A stretch of DNA of 60,867 nucleotides from Labedella phragmitis (GCF_004078635.1 NZ_RZNB01000009.1:1-60867), one strand, 5' to 3'. Positions 40,714 through 51,244 are shown, counted from the first letter of the stretch. A program made the numbers and translations. Notes: a model not told the origin generated them from the sequence alone.

Positions 40714-42789
40714 TCATGATGAGGAGATTTGCGAGTTCTCAGTGTTCACCACTTTTCTCGCCTCGTCATGGGCATCCAAGAACTGTTCGTGCGCGACTAC
40801 GGCAGCCCCCAAGAAGTCGCTCCACGTTCGTCGTACAACCTGACCACTGGTAGCAGCGGAGCCGAAGGCTCGACGCTTAGTCGTGTCACGAATATTGATC
40901 CCGTCGGCGATCAGATCGATCACCCATCCGTCGGGAAAGTTAGCGCCTAGAGCTTTATGCTCCTCGAAGAACTGCTCGAAGGCCTCCAAGTAGTTCTCGA
41001 GACGACCGTAGTCGGCATCACCAAAGTCATGCCCGGGCTTCTTCAGCTCCACAACGTGAAGCTGTCGACCGAGGTGAACGAGAGTGAAGTCGGGCCGCTT
41101 GCGCTCATAGCTGATGGCGATGTCGATCTCCTCGCCGTAGTGCTGCTTCCAGAATGCGGCGAACCTGTCACGGAAAGTCTTCAATGCCTGGTTCTCGCTT
41201 ATTACCGACCAGTCGGGCCGGATCAACCACGGAGCACCCGAGATCAGCTGTTGCAAGTCGGCCTCCACGACATCGTCCTTCGCGAGCACCTGCTTCAACT
41301 CTTCAACGGCATCAACGCGCTCGGAAGCGATTTGCGCGTAGCTTGCTAACTCGGCGGTCCTCGTGTGAGTGAAGAGCGGGATCAGTTGCTCTACGGTCTT
41401 ATCCTCGAGTCTTGCAATCGCTTGGAACGAGCGAATAAGGGCCTGGTGAGGCCCGACCAAGAGGACGATGTCAGTGAGGTCGTCGATGTAATCCTGATCT
41501 TCCAGTTCGTCCTCGTGAGCAAGGCCTCCCAACTTAGAGCCGAACTCCAAGACCGCAGAAATTACGGCGGGGTTCTCGCCGTATCTCTCCCGGGCTCGCT
41601 TCTCCAAGGCTGAGTTGCGCAGGAAGATCTTGGTCTTACCTTCCCGCCTCGGGCCCGCCGACGCCTTCGCGATTTCTTTAACTAAGGCGGCACCCCAAGC
41701 CCGAAGCGCCTCACCGTACTCGGAATCCCATAGGATCCCCTGTCGGTCCGTCCGGACAAGGTCCTCGGTATCGTCTTCGTCCAACCACTCCGCGTGTATC
41801 TCGCCCACGAGATAGGACCGCATTGTGAACTCACCTGTGAAGCCCGCGGGCTGCTCGAAATCCCGTGTCGTCGCTACGATCTTCCCCCGGGCGTAGATTC
41901 GAACTCCCGCCTCTTCTTCGTCGCGAATCGCTTGCTTCCCGAAGGCCAACCAACCCGTAACAGGCAACGCCATGTCGTCGTACGGGACTGGGCGGTTGGC
42001 CACGTCAATCCTGGTGCCCTCGTTTACCTCGACCTGAAACTTCGCAATGTCAAACTCGGCGTCGCTGCCCGCATCGTCGCCCGCCCGCAAGTCCACGACG
42101 TGGATCGTGAAGTCGGTTCGGGCAAGCGCGAACCGACGCGAGACCTGGCGTCCAAAAATCTCGCGGTTCGGAACCCGCTTCGGGAGGAAATCACTTAGGA
42201 CCACGGTGGTACCGCTTTTCGCGTCCCAGGTTTGATCATCCGAACCAGCAGAAACCGGCACGTCACCATCCTCGTCCCGAACGATGGTGTCGAAGTCAAG
42301 AATGAAGTGACTGACTCTGTATCCGTTATCCGTCAGGGGTCCGCCAGCCGAGCGCACTTCAATGCGCTTACAGATACCAAAGGGCGCGAGCTTGCCGATC
42401 CCCTTCCGCCCCATGACTGGTCGTTGCTTCTTCCGAGATCGACTGCCGGCGACCGCCCGTGTGCGGCGATCCGACCCCACGGACAGAAAGTAGCGCTGAG
42501 CTTCGGACGGATCCATCCCATGACCGTCATCACTCACCGTGAGCGTCCATCCCCCGTCGATGACCTCGCCGCCCTCATCCTTTGTGGCCAAGGCGGTCCC
42601 GAGAGGGAGCGTTACCGTCACCTTCTCTGCATCAGCGTCGTAGGAGTTCGCGATCAGTTCGGCAACGACTGCGCTCGCCCGGTCGTAGAGCTTTACGCCG
42701 AGCTTGTCGATCGTCAGCCGCGATAAGCGCATCCGATACGGCGCCCGGACAAGATCGTCGTCGACTGGGGCTTCGTTGAGCTCGATCAC
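40714..42789 (-). CDS. GHKL (MORC/MutL-like) ATPase fused to a PD-(D/E)xK nuclease
   Basis: 691 residues from the GTG at 42789. The N-terminal GHKL ATPase shows the N box VAELIANSYDADA (Glu44, Asn48), the G1 motif TVSDDGHGMD (about 85-92) and the G2 motif GRKGIGKLAPFG (127-138). The middle of the protein (about 230-480) is a transducer-like and helical region. The C-terminal part has GAPWLIRPDWSVISENQAL and RPDFTLVHLGRQLHVVELKK, in which Asp567, Glu581 and Lys583 form a PD-(D/E)xK site similar to DUF4263/Shedu nucleases. Together with the methyltransferase this reads as an ATP-dependent restriction enzyme. Lower GC than neighbours. Probably leaderless. Confidence 0.88.
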   Translation of the reverse strand: MIELNEAPVDDDLVRAPYRMRLSRLTIDKLGVKLYDRASAVVAELIANSYDADAEKVTVTLPLGTALATKDEGGEVIDGGWTLTVSDDGHGMDPSEAQRYFLSVGSDRRTRAVAGSRSRKKQRPVMGRKGIGKLAPFGICKRIEVRSAGGPLTDNGYRVSHFILDFDTIVRDEDGDVPVSAGSDDQTWDAKSGTTVVLSDFLPKRVPNREIFGRQVSRRFALARTDFTIHVVDLRAGDDAGSDAEFDIAKFQVEVNEGTRIDVANRPVPYDDMALPVTGWLAFGKQAIRDEEEAGVRIYARGKIVATTRDFEQPAGFTGEFTMRSYLVGEIHAEWLDEDDTEDLVRTDRQGILWDSEYGEALRAWGAALVKEIAKASAGPRREGKTKIFLRNSALEKRARERYGENPAVISAVLEFGSKLGGLAHEDELEDQDYIDDLTDIVLLVGPHQALIRSFQAIARLEDKTVEQLIPLFTHTRTAELASYAQIASERVDAVEELKQVLAKDDVVEADLQQLISGAPWLIRPDWSVISENQALKTFRDRFAAFWKQHYGEEIDIAISYERKRPDFTLVHLGRQLHVVELKKPGHDFGDADYGRLENYLEAFEQFFEEHKALGANFPDGWVIDLIADGINIRDTTKRRAFGSAATSGQVVRRTWSDFLGAAVVAHEQFLDAHDEARKVVNTENSQISSS

Positions 42790-42795
42790 AAGCGC

Positions 42796-42801
42796 ATCCT
42801 A
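42796..42801 (-). promoter_or_regulatory. -10 box of the GHKL-nuclease gene, leaderless
   Basis: TAGGAT on the minus strand, six bases before the GTG at 42789, with no ribosome site between. Confidence 0.55.
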
Positions 42802-42909
42802 TGGCATCTGCGGGAATCGCAAGAGCTGCCGAAACGCTCAAACAAGCACGATCAGCATGCGGGCGTACGGCAGGTATCTCGCCTTGTCCGGCGAACCACT
42901 TGCCAACCC

Positions 42910-42927
42910 CATTACATCGATGTAATG
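42910..42927. promoter_or_regulatory. 18-bp perfect palindrome, candidate operator of the arabinoside operon
   Basis: CATTACATCGATGTAATG is fully symmetric around a central CG, the layout expected for a LacI-family (or GntR-family) site. It lies 41 bases before the binding-protein start. No regulator gene is adjacent, so the repressor must be encoded elsewhere. Confidence 0.65.
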
Positions 42928-42968
42928 CTTATCCCGTTCGTAGGTAGACGTAGTCACAAGGGAGTGAC

Positions 42969-44309
42969 ATGACACCATCAACCCCCATTTCGCGACGGCA
43001 GATGCTCGCGGGAACGGCGGCGGCCCTCGCGGGAACGGCCTTCCTCGCTGGATGTGCCCCGACCGGGCCGGGCTCCCCGGGAGCGCAGACCCTGCAGTTC
43101 TGGCATCTGCTTTCGGGCGGTGACGGCGTGACGATGTCGGGTCTCCTCGACACCGCCAACGCGGCGCAGAGCGCGTATCGCGTGCGACCGACCGTCCTCT
43201 CGTGGGGCACGCCGTACTACACGAAGCTCGCGATGGCGGCGGCGGGCGGCCGTGCGCCGGACGTCGCGATCATGCACGCGACGCGCGTCGCCGGCTACGC
43301 ACCGGGCGGTCTCCTCGACCCCTGGGACGTCGACAAGCTCGCGTCGCTCGGCGTCGACGAGTCGACGTTCCCCGCTCCCATCTGGGAGAAGGGACACGCG
43401 GGCGGCGACCTCTACAGCGTCGCGCTCGACGCCCACCCCTTCGTCCTGATGTACAACACGGACATCTGCGACGCCGCGGGTGTGCTCGACAGCGACGGGA
43501 ATCTCACCCCGGCGACGAGCCCCGAGGAGTTCCTCGAGCTCTCCCGGGCGGTCGCGGCCGAGTCGACCGGCCACGGCCTGTCCTTCGGCTACCTCGGCGA
43601 CGGCGCCCAGATGTGGCGCCTCTTCTACACGCTCTACACGCAGCACGGCCTCACGATGGAGACGCCGGAGGGCGGCAAGAGCGAACTCGACGACGACGCG
43701 GCCATCGAGTCGCTCACCTACATGCAGACGCTCCTCGACGGGGAGATCGCCGCGGCGCAAGCCGACTACGGCACAGCCGTCGCCGAGTTCGCCACCGGGA
43801 ACAGCGGCATGCTCTTCACGGGCGTGTGGGAGCTCCGCACGATGCAGGCCGCCGAGCTGCCCTTCAACGCGAGCCGCATCCCCACCCTCTACGGGACCGA
43901 CGCGGTCTACGCGGACTCGCACTCCTTCGTCCTCCCCCACCAGACGAGCCCGGACGAGGGGAAGCGCGAACTCACCTACCAGTTCGTCGCCGACCTGCTG
44001 AAGGGCTCGTTCGACTGGGCGGAGGCGGGCCATATTCCGGCCTACCTGCCCGTCACGGAGTCGCCGGACTACGCGGACCTCGTGCCGCAGGCCAACTATG
44101 CCGACGCCGCCCAGTACGTGCAGTACGACCCGCCGGCGTGGTTCACGGGCTCCGGCTCGAACTTCCAGAGCGAATTCGGCGCCGCCGTGCAGGGAGTGCC
44201 CCTCAACGGAAACGACCCCGCCGCCGCGATCACCGACTTCCGACGCCGCGTCGACGGTCTGCTCGCCAAACCCAACCCGGCAGACCCCGAAGGGACGTTC
44301 GGATCGTGA
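42969..44309 (+). CDS. ABC sugar importer, solute-binding lipoprotein (family 1)
   Basis: 446 residues. ATG with GGGAG four to five bases upstream. N-terminus SRRQMLAGTAAALAGTAFLAG then Cys: lipobox with a twin arginine, so Tat export is possible. The mature part opens LQFWHLLSGGDGVTMSGLLD and has AAAGGRAPDVAIMH at about 90. The downstream GH51 enzyme points to an arabinose-containing oligosaccharide as ligand. First gene of a four-gene operon. Confidence 0.92.
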   Translation: MTPSTPISRRQMLAGTAAALAGTAFLAGCAPTGPGSPGAQTLQFWHLLSGGDGVTMSGLLDTANAAQSAYRVRPTVLSWGTPYYTKLAMAAAGGRAPDVAIMHATRVAGYAPGGLLDPWDVDKLASLGVDESTFPAPIWEKGHAGGDLYSVALDAHPFVLMYNTDICDAAGVLDSDGNLTPATSPEEFLELSRAVAAESTGHGLSFGYLGDGAQMWRLFYTLYTQHGLTMETPEGGKSELDDDAAIESLTYMQTLLDGEIAAAQADYGTAVAEFATGNSGMLFTGVWELRTMQAAELPFNASRIPTLYGTDAVYADSHSFVLPHQTSPDEGKRELTYQFVADLLKGSFDWAEAGHIPAYLPVTESPDYADLVPQANYADAAQYVQYDPPAWFTGSGSNFQSEFGAAVQGVPLNGNDPAAAITDFRRRVDGLLAKPNPADPEGTFGS

Positions 44310-45286
44310 CCACCGCACCGCAGACCGCTCGCGCCACCGGCAAGGGTCCCACCACGGGAGCCAGCACGCGCGCCATCGTCACCGGCACGTCCGGCCCCGG
44401 CCGCCACGAAGCGAAGGGCCGCCGCGAACAGCTCGTGAGCTGGGCGTTCCTCGCCCCGTTCATGATCGCGTTCGTCCTGTTCCTCGTCTGGCCGATCATC
44501 CACGGCATCTACTTGAGCTTCACCGACCAGTCCCTCACAGGCACGGGCGGCGGCCTCGTCGGATTCGCGAACTACGCCGAGGCCCTCGCAGACCCCACCA
44601 TGTGGCGGTCGATGGGCAACACGCTCTGGTTCACGGTGCTCTCCACGATCCCCCTCGTGCTCATCGCGCTCGTCATGGCGGTGCTCGTCGACCGAGGCAT
44701 CCCCGGCCAGTGGCTGTGGCGGCTGTCGTTCTTCATGCCGTTCCTGCTGGCCTCGACCGTCATCTCGCAGATCTGGGTGTGGATCTTCAACCCGCAGATC
44801 GGAGCCGCGAACAACGTCCTCGAGGCGTTCGGGATGGAGCCGATCGCGTGGCTGCAGAACGCCGACACCAACATGTACGCGATCGTCATCGCGACCGTGT
44901 GGTGGACGGTGGGCTTCAACTTCCTGCTCTACCTCGCGGCCCTCCAGAACATCCCAGCCCAGCAGTACGAGGCCGCGTCGCTCGACGGCGCCGGCCCGTG
45001 GCGACAGCTCTGGTCGATCACGATCCCGCAGCTCGGCCCGGCGACGGTCCTCATCGTGATGCTGCAGGTGCTCGCCTCGCTCAAGCTCTTCGACCAGGCG
45101 TACCAGATGCTCGGCGGCGTCTCGAGCGACACCACCCGCTCCATCGTCCAGTACATGTACGAGGCCGGATTCGTCGGATACCGCTTCGGATTCTCCGCAG
45201 CGATCTCCTACATCTTCTTCGCCCTCATCGTCGTCATCGGCGTCGCGCAAGCGCTCGTCGTCTCCCGGAGGAGGAACCTGCGATGA
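44306..45286 (+). CDS. ABC sugar importer permease, MalF type
   Basis: 326 residues from the GTG overlapping the binding-protein stop (GTGA). A polar Thr/Gly-rich tail of about 40 residues precedes six membrane segments. The EAA loop reads YEAASLDGAGPWRQLWSITI at about residue 225. Ends in a basic tail (SRRRNLR). Confidence 0.92.
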   Translation: MTTAPQTARATGKGPTTGASTRAIVTGTSGPGRHEAKGRREQLVSWAFLAPFMIAFVLFLVWPIIHGIYLSFTDQSLTGTGGGLVGFANYAEALADPTMWRSMGNTLWFTVLSTIPLVLIALVMAVLVDRGIPGQWLWRLSFFMPFLLASTVISQIWVWIFNPQIGAANNVLEAFGMEPIAWLQNADTNMYAIVIATVWWTVGFNFLLYLAALQNIPAQQYEAASLDGAGPWRQLWSITIPQLGPATVLIVMLQVLASLKLFDQAYQMLGGVSSDTTRSIVQYMYEAGFVGYRFGFSAAISYIFFALIVVIGVAQALVVSRRRNLR

Positions 45287-46185
45287 CCGTCACCGCAACC
45301 CGGAGCATCGCCGTTCCGGCCGCCAAGGAGAAGGCGCACCCGCACAAGCCCGGCGACCGTCCCTTCGGTCCCTTGCGCATCGCCGCCTTCGCGGTGCTGC
45401 TGCTGCTCGCGATCGGCTGGCTGCTGCCCTTCCTCTGGGCCGTCGCCACGGCGTTCAAGACGGAGACCGACGCCGCCTCCGGAGACCCCGGCTGGATCGG
45501 AGCGAGCGGGCCGACGACCGACGCGTTCACCGCGATCATGTCGCAAGGCAACGTGTGGTTGTGGGCGGGCAACAGCCTCCTGACCTCCGCGGTCATCACG
45601 GCGATCACCCTCGCGATCTCGGCCCTCGCGGCCTACGCGTTCTCGCGGCTAGACTTCGCCGGGCGCAAGTGGCTGTTCGCCGTGGTCATCGCGGGGATCG
45701 TCGTTCCGCCGCAGGCCATCATCATCCCGCTCTTCTACCAGATGCTCGCGTTCAACATGGTCGACACCTACTGGGGCTTGATCCTGCCGCAAGTGGTCGT
45801 GCCCGCCATGGTGTTCATCCTCAAGCAGTTCTTCGACGGCGTGCCGATCGAACTCGAGGACGCCGCTCGCGTCGACGGCGCCGGGCGCTTCCGGATCTTC
45901 TGGTCGATCGTCCTGCCCCTGTCGCGCCCGATCCTCGCGGCCGTCGCGATCTTCGTGTTCATCGGCGCGTGGAACAACTTCCTGTGGCCGTTCCTCGTCA
46001 TCAACGACACGACGCTCATGACGCTGCCCGTCGGACTGCAGACGGTCATCAGCGCCTACGGCGTCCAGTACGCGCAAGTGATGGCACAAGCGGTGCTCGC
46101 CGCACTGCCGCTCATCGCCGTGTTCCTGGTCTTCCAGAAGCAGATCGTGAAGGGCGTCGCCACCACGGGCTTCGGCGGCACGTAA
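45283..46185 (+). CDS. ABC sugar importer permease, MalG type
   Basis: 300 residues, ATG overlapping the previous stop (ATGA). Six membrane segments. The EAA loop reads LEDAARVDGAGRFRIFWSIV at about residue 190, followed by FIGAWNNFLWPFLVI, the usual MalG pattern. No ATPase gene follows. Confidence 0.92.
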   Translation: MTVTATRSIAVPAAKEKAHPHKPGDRPFGPLRIAAFAVLLLLAIGWLLPFLWAVATAFKTETDAASGDPGWIGASGPTTDAFTAIMSQGNVWLWAGNSLLTSAVITAITLAISALAAYAFSRLDFAGRKWLFAVVIAGIVVPPQAIIIPLFYQMLAFNMVDTYWGLILPQVVVPAMVFILKQFFDGVPIELEDAARVDGAGRFRIFWSIVLPLSRPILAAVAIFVFIGAWNNFLWPFLVINDTTLMTLPVGLQTVISAYGVQYAQVMAQAVLAALPLIAVFLVFQKQIVKGVATTGFGGT

Positions 46186-46215
46186 GCCCGCCGTTCCCTC
46201 GTCATCCGTCCGCCG

Positions 46216-46250
46216 CCGGTCGGCGCGGAGCCTCCTCCGCCGCCGACCGG
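46216..46250 (+). promoter_or_regulatory. strong hairpin between permease gene and abfA
   Basis: Arms 46216-46225 and 46241-46250 (CCGGTCGGCG and its complement) form a 10-bp stem. An inner CGGAG/CTCCG stem separated by one bulged base extends it, with a four-base loop. It starts 30 bases after the permease stop. No T tract, so it may act as an mRNA processing or stability element or a partial terminator that sets the ratio between importer and enzyme. Confidence 0.55.
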
Positions 46251-46305
46251 TGTGCGACGGCGTGCGCCGCGCCGCGCCCGCTCGTCACGACCACCACCGC
46301 CAGCA

Positions 46306-46331
46306 CCCCCACCACCCCCACCCCCACCCCC
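46306..46331 (-). repeat. four CCCCC tracts, G-quadruplex motif on the minus strand
   Basis: C5 runs at 46306-46310, 46315-46319, 46321-46325 and 46327-46331 give four G5 runs with one- to four-base loops on the template strand of the abfA leader. The tract sits about 50 bases before the abfA start. Confidence 0.6.
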
Positions 46332-46378
46332 ACCACGTTCAGCACCGCCAGCACACAGATCCAGTACCGAGGAGAGCA

Positions 46379-47920
46379 ATGTCCACCGCACGCATCACCA
46401 TCGACCGCGACTTCACGATCGCCGAGGTCCCGCGCCGACTCTTCGGCTCCTTCGTCGAGCACATGGGCCGCTGCGTCTACACGGGTATCTTCGAGCCCGG
46501 TCACCCGCAGGCCGACTCCCGCGGCTTCCGGCGCGACGTGCTCGAGCTCGTGCGCGAGCTCGGCCCCACCGTCGTACGCTACCCGGGCGGCAACTTCGTG
46601 TCCGGCTACCTGTGGGAGGACGGCGTCGGACCCGTCGAGAAGCGCCCGCGCCGCCTCGACGGCGCCTGGCACACGGTCGAGACCAACGCGTTCGGCCTGC
46701 ACGAGTTCGTCGACTGGGCGCGTGAGGCCGACGTCGAGATCATGGAGGCCGTCAACCTCGGCACGCGGGGCGTCGAGGAAGCGCGCGCCCTCGTGGAGTA
46801 CGCGAACCACCCGGGCGGCACCTACTGGTCGGACCTCCGCCGGAAGAACGGCGCGGAGGACCCGTTCGACATCAAGCTGTGGTGCCTCGGCAACGAGCTC
46901 GACGGGCCGTGGCAGATCGGCGGCAAGACGGCGCAGGAGTACGGCCGACTCGCTCAGGAGACGGCGAAGGCGATGCGGTTCGTCGATCCGTCGATCGAGC
47001 TCGTCGCCGTCGGGTCCTCGAACCGGCAGATGCCGACGTTCGGAACGTGGGAGCACACGGTGCTGTCCCACGCGTACGACGAGGTCGACTACGTGTCGAT
47101 GCACGCCTACTACCAGGAGCACGACGGCGACGCCGCGTCATTCCTCGCCGAGGCCGTCGACATGGACGCGTTCATCGACGGCGTCATCGCGACGATCGAC
47201 GCGGTGAAGGCGGCGGGCAAGCACACGAAGCAAGTGAACATCTCGTTCGACGAGTGGAACGTCTGGTACCAGTCGGGACTCGACACGGAGGACCAGCCGC
47301 ACGTCATCACGGCGGCGGGTCAGTGGCGCGAGCACCCGCGGCTCATCGAGGACACCTACAACGTCACGGACGCCGTCGTCGTCGGCACGTTCCTCAACAG
47401 CCTGCTCCGCCACGGCGACCGCGTGAAGATCGCGAACCAGGCGCAGCTCGTCAACGTCATCGCCCCGATCCGCTCGGAGGAGGGCGGCCCCGCGTGGCGG
47501 CAGTCGATCTTCTGGCCGTTCGCGCGCGTCGCCCAGCTCGCACGCGGGCGCGTCCTCCGTCTCGCGATCGACTCGTCGCCGGTGTCGACGAAGCGGTACG
47601 GCGACGTCGACGCGATCGACGCGGCCGCGACGTGGGACGAGGAGAACGGGACGATCGCGCTCTTCCTCGCGAACCGCTCGCTCGAGGAGGCCGGCGACCT
47701 GACCGTCGACCTGCACGGGCTCGGAGCCGCGTCGGTGCGCTCCGCCGAGGTGCTGACGGTGCCCGAGGGCGGCGACCGGAAGGCCGCGAACGTCGTCGAC
47801 GACCAGGACCGCGTCGGCCTCGTGCCGCTCCGCGACGTCGACATCGTCGAGGGCGCCGTCCGCGCGACCCTGCCGCCGCTCTCGTGGGCGGTCGTCGTCC
47901 TCGAGGTCGCCCGCGCCTGA
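46379..47920 (+). CDS. abfA: alpha-L-arabinofuranosidase, glycoside hydrolase family 51
   Basis: 513 residues from the ATG at 46379 (GAGGAG upstream). GH51 opening LFGSFVEHMGRCVYTGIFEP, then VVRYPGGNFVSGYLWEDGVG. The catalytic acid/base is Glu173 in WCLGNELDGPWQ and the nucleophile Glu292 in NISFDEWNVWYQ. The C-terminal beta-sandwich spans about 390-513. There is no signal peptide, so it acts in the cytoplasm on imported arabino-oligosaccharides. It follows the importer after a 193-base leader. Confidence 0.95.
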   Translation: MSTARITIDRDFTIAEVPRRLFGSFVEHMGRCVYTGIFEPGHPQADSRGFRRDVLELVRELGPTVVRYPGGNFVSGYLWEDGVGPVEKRPRRLDGAWHTVETNAFGLHEFVDWAREADVEIMEAVNLGTRGVEEARALVEYANHPGGTYWSDLRRKNGAEDPFDIKLWCLGNELDGPWQIGGKTAQEYGRLAQETAKAMRFVDPSIELVAVGSSNRQMPTFGTWEHTVLSHAYDEVDYVSMHAYYQEHDGDAASFLAEAVDMDAFIDGVIATIDAVKAAGKHTKQVNISFDEWNVWYQSGLDTEDQPHVITAAGQWREHPRLIEDTYNVTDAVVVGTFLNSLLRHGDRVKIANQAQLVNVIAPIRSEEGGPAWRQSIFWPFARVAQLARGRVLRLAIDSSPVSTKRYGDVDAIDAAATWDEENGTIALFLANRSLEEAGDLTVDLHGLGAASVRSAEVLTVPEGGDRKAANVVDDQDRVGLVPLRDVDIVEGAVRATLPPLSWAVVVLEVARA

Positions 47921-47946
47921 GCCTGTCGACGCTTCGACGGGCTCAG
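47917..47946 (+). terminator. REP-type hairpin after abfA
   Basis: CTGAGCC-T-GTCGA pairs with TCGAC-G-GGCTCAG around a four-base loop (one mismatch). The left arm overlaps the abfA stop codon. The core GAGCCTGTCGA is the same as in the repeat cluster at 36422-36506, so this is a dispersed repeat used as a terminator. The rest of the gap to 48151 holds nothing recognisable. Confidence 0.65.
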
Positions 47947-48151
47947 CGACCGGAGCACCCGGCGCCGTCGCGCGCGCCCACGGGGGATGATGCGGACGGG
48001 TGACGAACGCCACCCGTCCCGCATCCGTCGGGCAGTGTTGTGATCGTTCCGCTACCCGGCCGTTTCCCGACGGCGAGCGGAGCGGCCACTGCCGGAGGGT
48101 GCGTCCTCCCGCAGCACGGCGAGCGCTGGGCTTACCGCGCCGAACCGTGGA

Positions 48152-48186
48152 GAGGCGAGCCGGTTCCTGAACGACCGGCTCGCCTC
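48152..48186 (-). terminator. 13-bp hairpin downstream of the cstA-ybdD unit
   Basis: GAGGCGAGCCGGT (48152-48164) and its perfect complement (48174-48186) around a nine-base loop, 32 bases beyond the ybdD stop. A terminator for the minus-strand unit. Confidence 0.7.
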
Positions 48187-48217
48187 CCGATTCGGTCGAA
48201 GCGGAGCGCGGGCACTC

Positions 48218-48504
48218 TCAGCAGCACCGCGACCCCGGCGTCCTGTCCTGCTCCGCGAAGCGCTCCCGCCAGAAGGTCCGCTCGTCCGGGACCGGGTCGC
48301 CCGGGTGCTCTCGTCGCTGGTGCTCGACGAACGTCGCATACGCCGTGTCGCCCATCATCGAGGTGACGAACCACCGAACCGCTCGCCACCCGCGGACGAC
48401 GCCCGCGCTCACGAGTACGCCGAGCGGCGCGGCGTCATCGCGGACCGGCGGACCAGCCGACGCCCGCCCGTCCGGCCCGCGCATGGCTCCCGACGCCGTC
48501 GGCA

Positions 48505-48505
<1 letters not shown>
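48218..48505 (-). CDS. ybdD: YbdD/YjiX family protein (CstA partner)
   Basis: 95 residues from the ATG at 48505, which overlaps the cstA stop by one base (TGATG). After a variable N-terminus of about 35 residues comes the family core WRAVRWFVTSMMGDTAYATF, then VEHQRREHPGDPVPDERTFW and a C-terminal Cys pair. This small protein always accompanies CstA-type peptide/pyruvate transporters and is thought to be needed for their function. Confidence 0.88.
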
Positions 48506-50829
<2,324 letters not shown>

Positions 50830-50906
50830 GACGAGTCCTCCCTCAAGGATCAAGTCGGTGTCGTGATGCTAACAGCGCCGTACGCCGTCCGCCCACTCCT
50901 TGTCCT

Positions 50907-50945
50907 CCCCTCCCCTCCTCCCTCCCGCCCTCCCCCAGGCCCCCC
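50907..50945 (-). promoter_or_regulatory. G-quadruplex motif upstream of cstA
   Basis: Seven runs of three to six G on the sense strand (C runs at 50907-50910, 50912-50915, 50920-50922, 50924-50926, 50928-50930, 50932-50936, 50940-50945) with loops of one to four bases. It lies 78-116 bases before the cstA start, within the promoter or leader. Confidence 0.6.
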
Positions 50946-50963
50946 AAAGCCCTACACCCGTTC

Positions 50964-50991
50964 GAGGGCGCCACCTACATCTAGCGCCCTC
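50964..50991. repeat. hairpin of the GAGGGCGCCA family, copy 1
   Basis: GAGGGCGC (50964-50971) and GCGCCCTC (50984-50991) around a 12-base loop. Related in sequence to the larger hairpin at 51197-51244. Confidence 0.55.
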
Positions 50992-51038
50992 ATGACCGAC
51001 GTGCCGCCCTCGCGGGATCGGGACGGGCAGCGTGTGTC

Positions 51039-51128
51039 GGTCGAGGCGGACGGGGCGGACGACGCGGTCGAGGCGGACGGGGCGGACGACGCGGTCGACG
51101 CGGACGACGCGGTCGAAGCGGACGATGC
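51039..51128. repeat. tandem repeat array, 27+27+18+18 bp
   Basis: Two identical 27-base copies (51039-51065, 51066-51092) and two shortened 18-base copies (51093-51110, 51111-51128) of GGTCGAGGCGGACGGGGCGG plus GACGC, built from 9-base modules. Degenerate GGCGAGCGG units follow to about 51175. The plus strand could encode repeats of VEADGADDA in a 63-codon reading from 50991, but there is no ribosome site and I do not call a gene. Confidence 0.7.
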
Positions 51129-51196
51129 GGCGAGCGGACGATGCGGCGAGCGGCGAAGCGGCGAGCGGCGAAGCGCCACCTGAGAGCACGCGGGAC

Positions 51197-51244
51197 GAGG
51201 GCGCCAGTTCCGACTCGAGGGCGGGAGTACCAACTGGCGCCCTC
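51197..51244 (-). terminator. 13-bp hairpin downstream of the GH15 gene (GAGGGCGCCA family, copy 2)
   Basis: GAGGGCGCCAGTT (51197-51209) and its perfect complement (51232-51244) around a 22-base loop that itself contains GAGGGCGGGAGTACC. It lies 22 bases beyond the GH15 stop. Confidence 0.65.

Noticed and set aside
40283-40843. 186-codon plus-strand open frame in the restriction island
   Set aside because: Overlaps both island genes antisense and has no recognisable feature; the intergenic part alone is too short to support it.
38963-42968. prophage or integrative element around the restriction island
   Set aside because: No integrase, tRNA, or direct repeats at the edges that I can see; only composition suggests transfer.
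51039-51175. CRISPR-like array
   Set aside because: The units are directly abutting with no unique spacers, so it is a simple tandem repeat.
50991-51183. 63-codon repetitive plus-strand reading (VEADGADDA repeats)
   Set aside because: No ribosome site or promoter, start inside a hairpin; the acidic repeats follow from the tandem DNA array.
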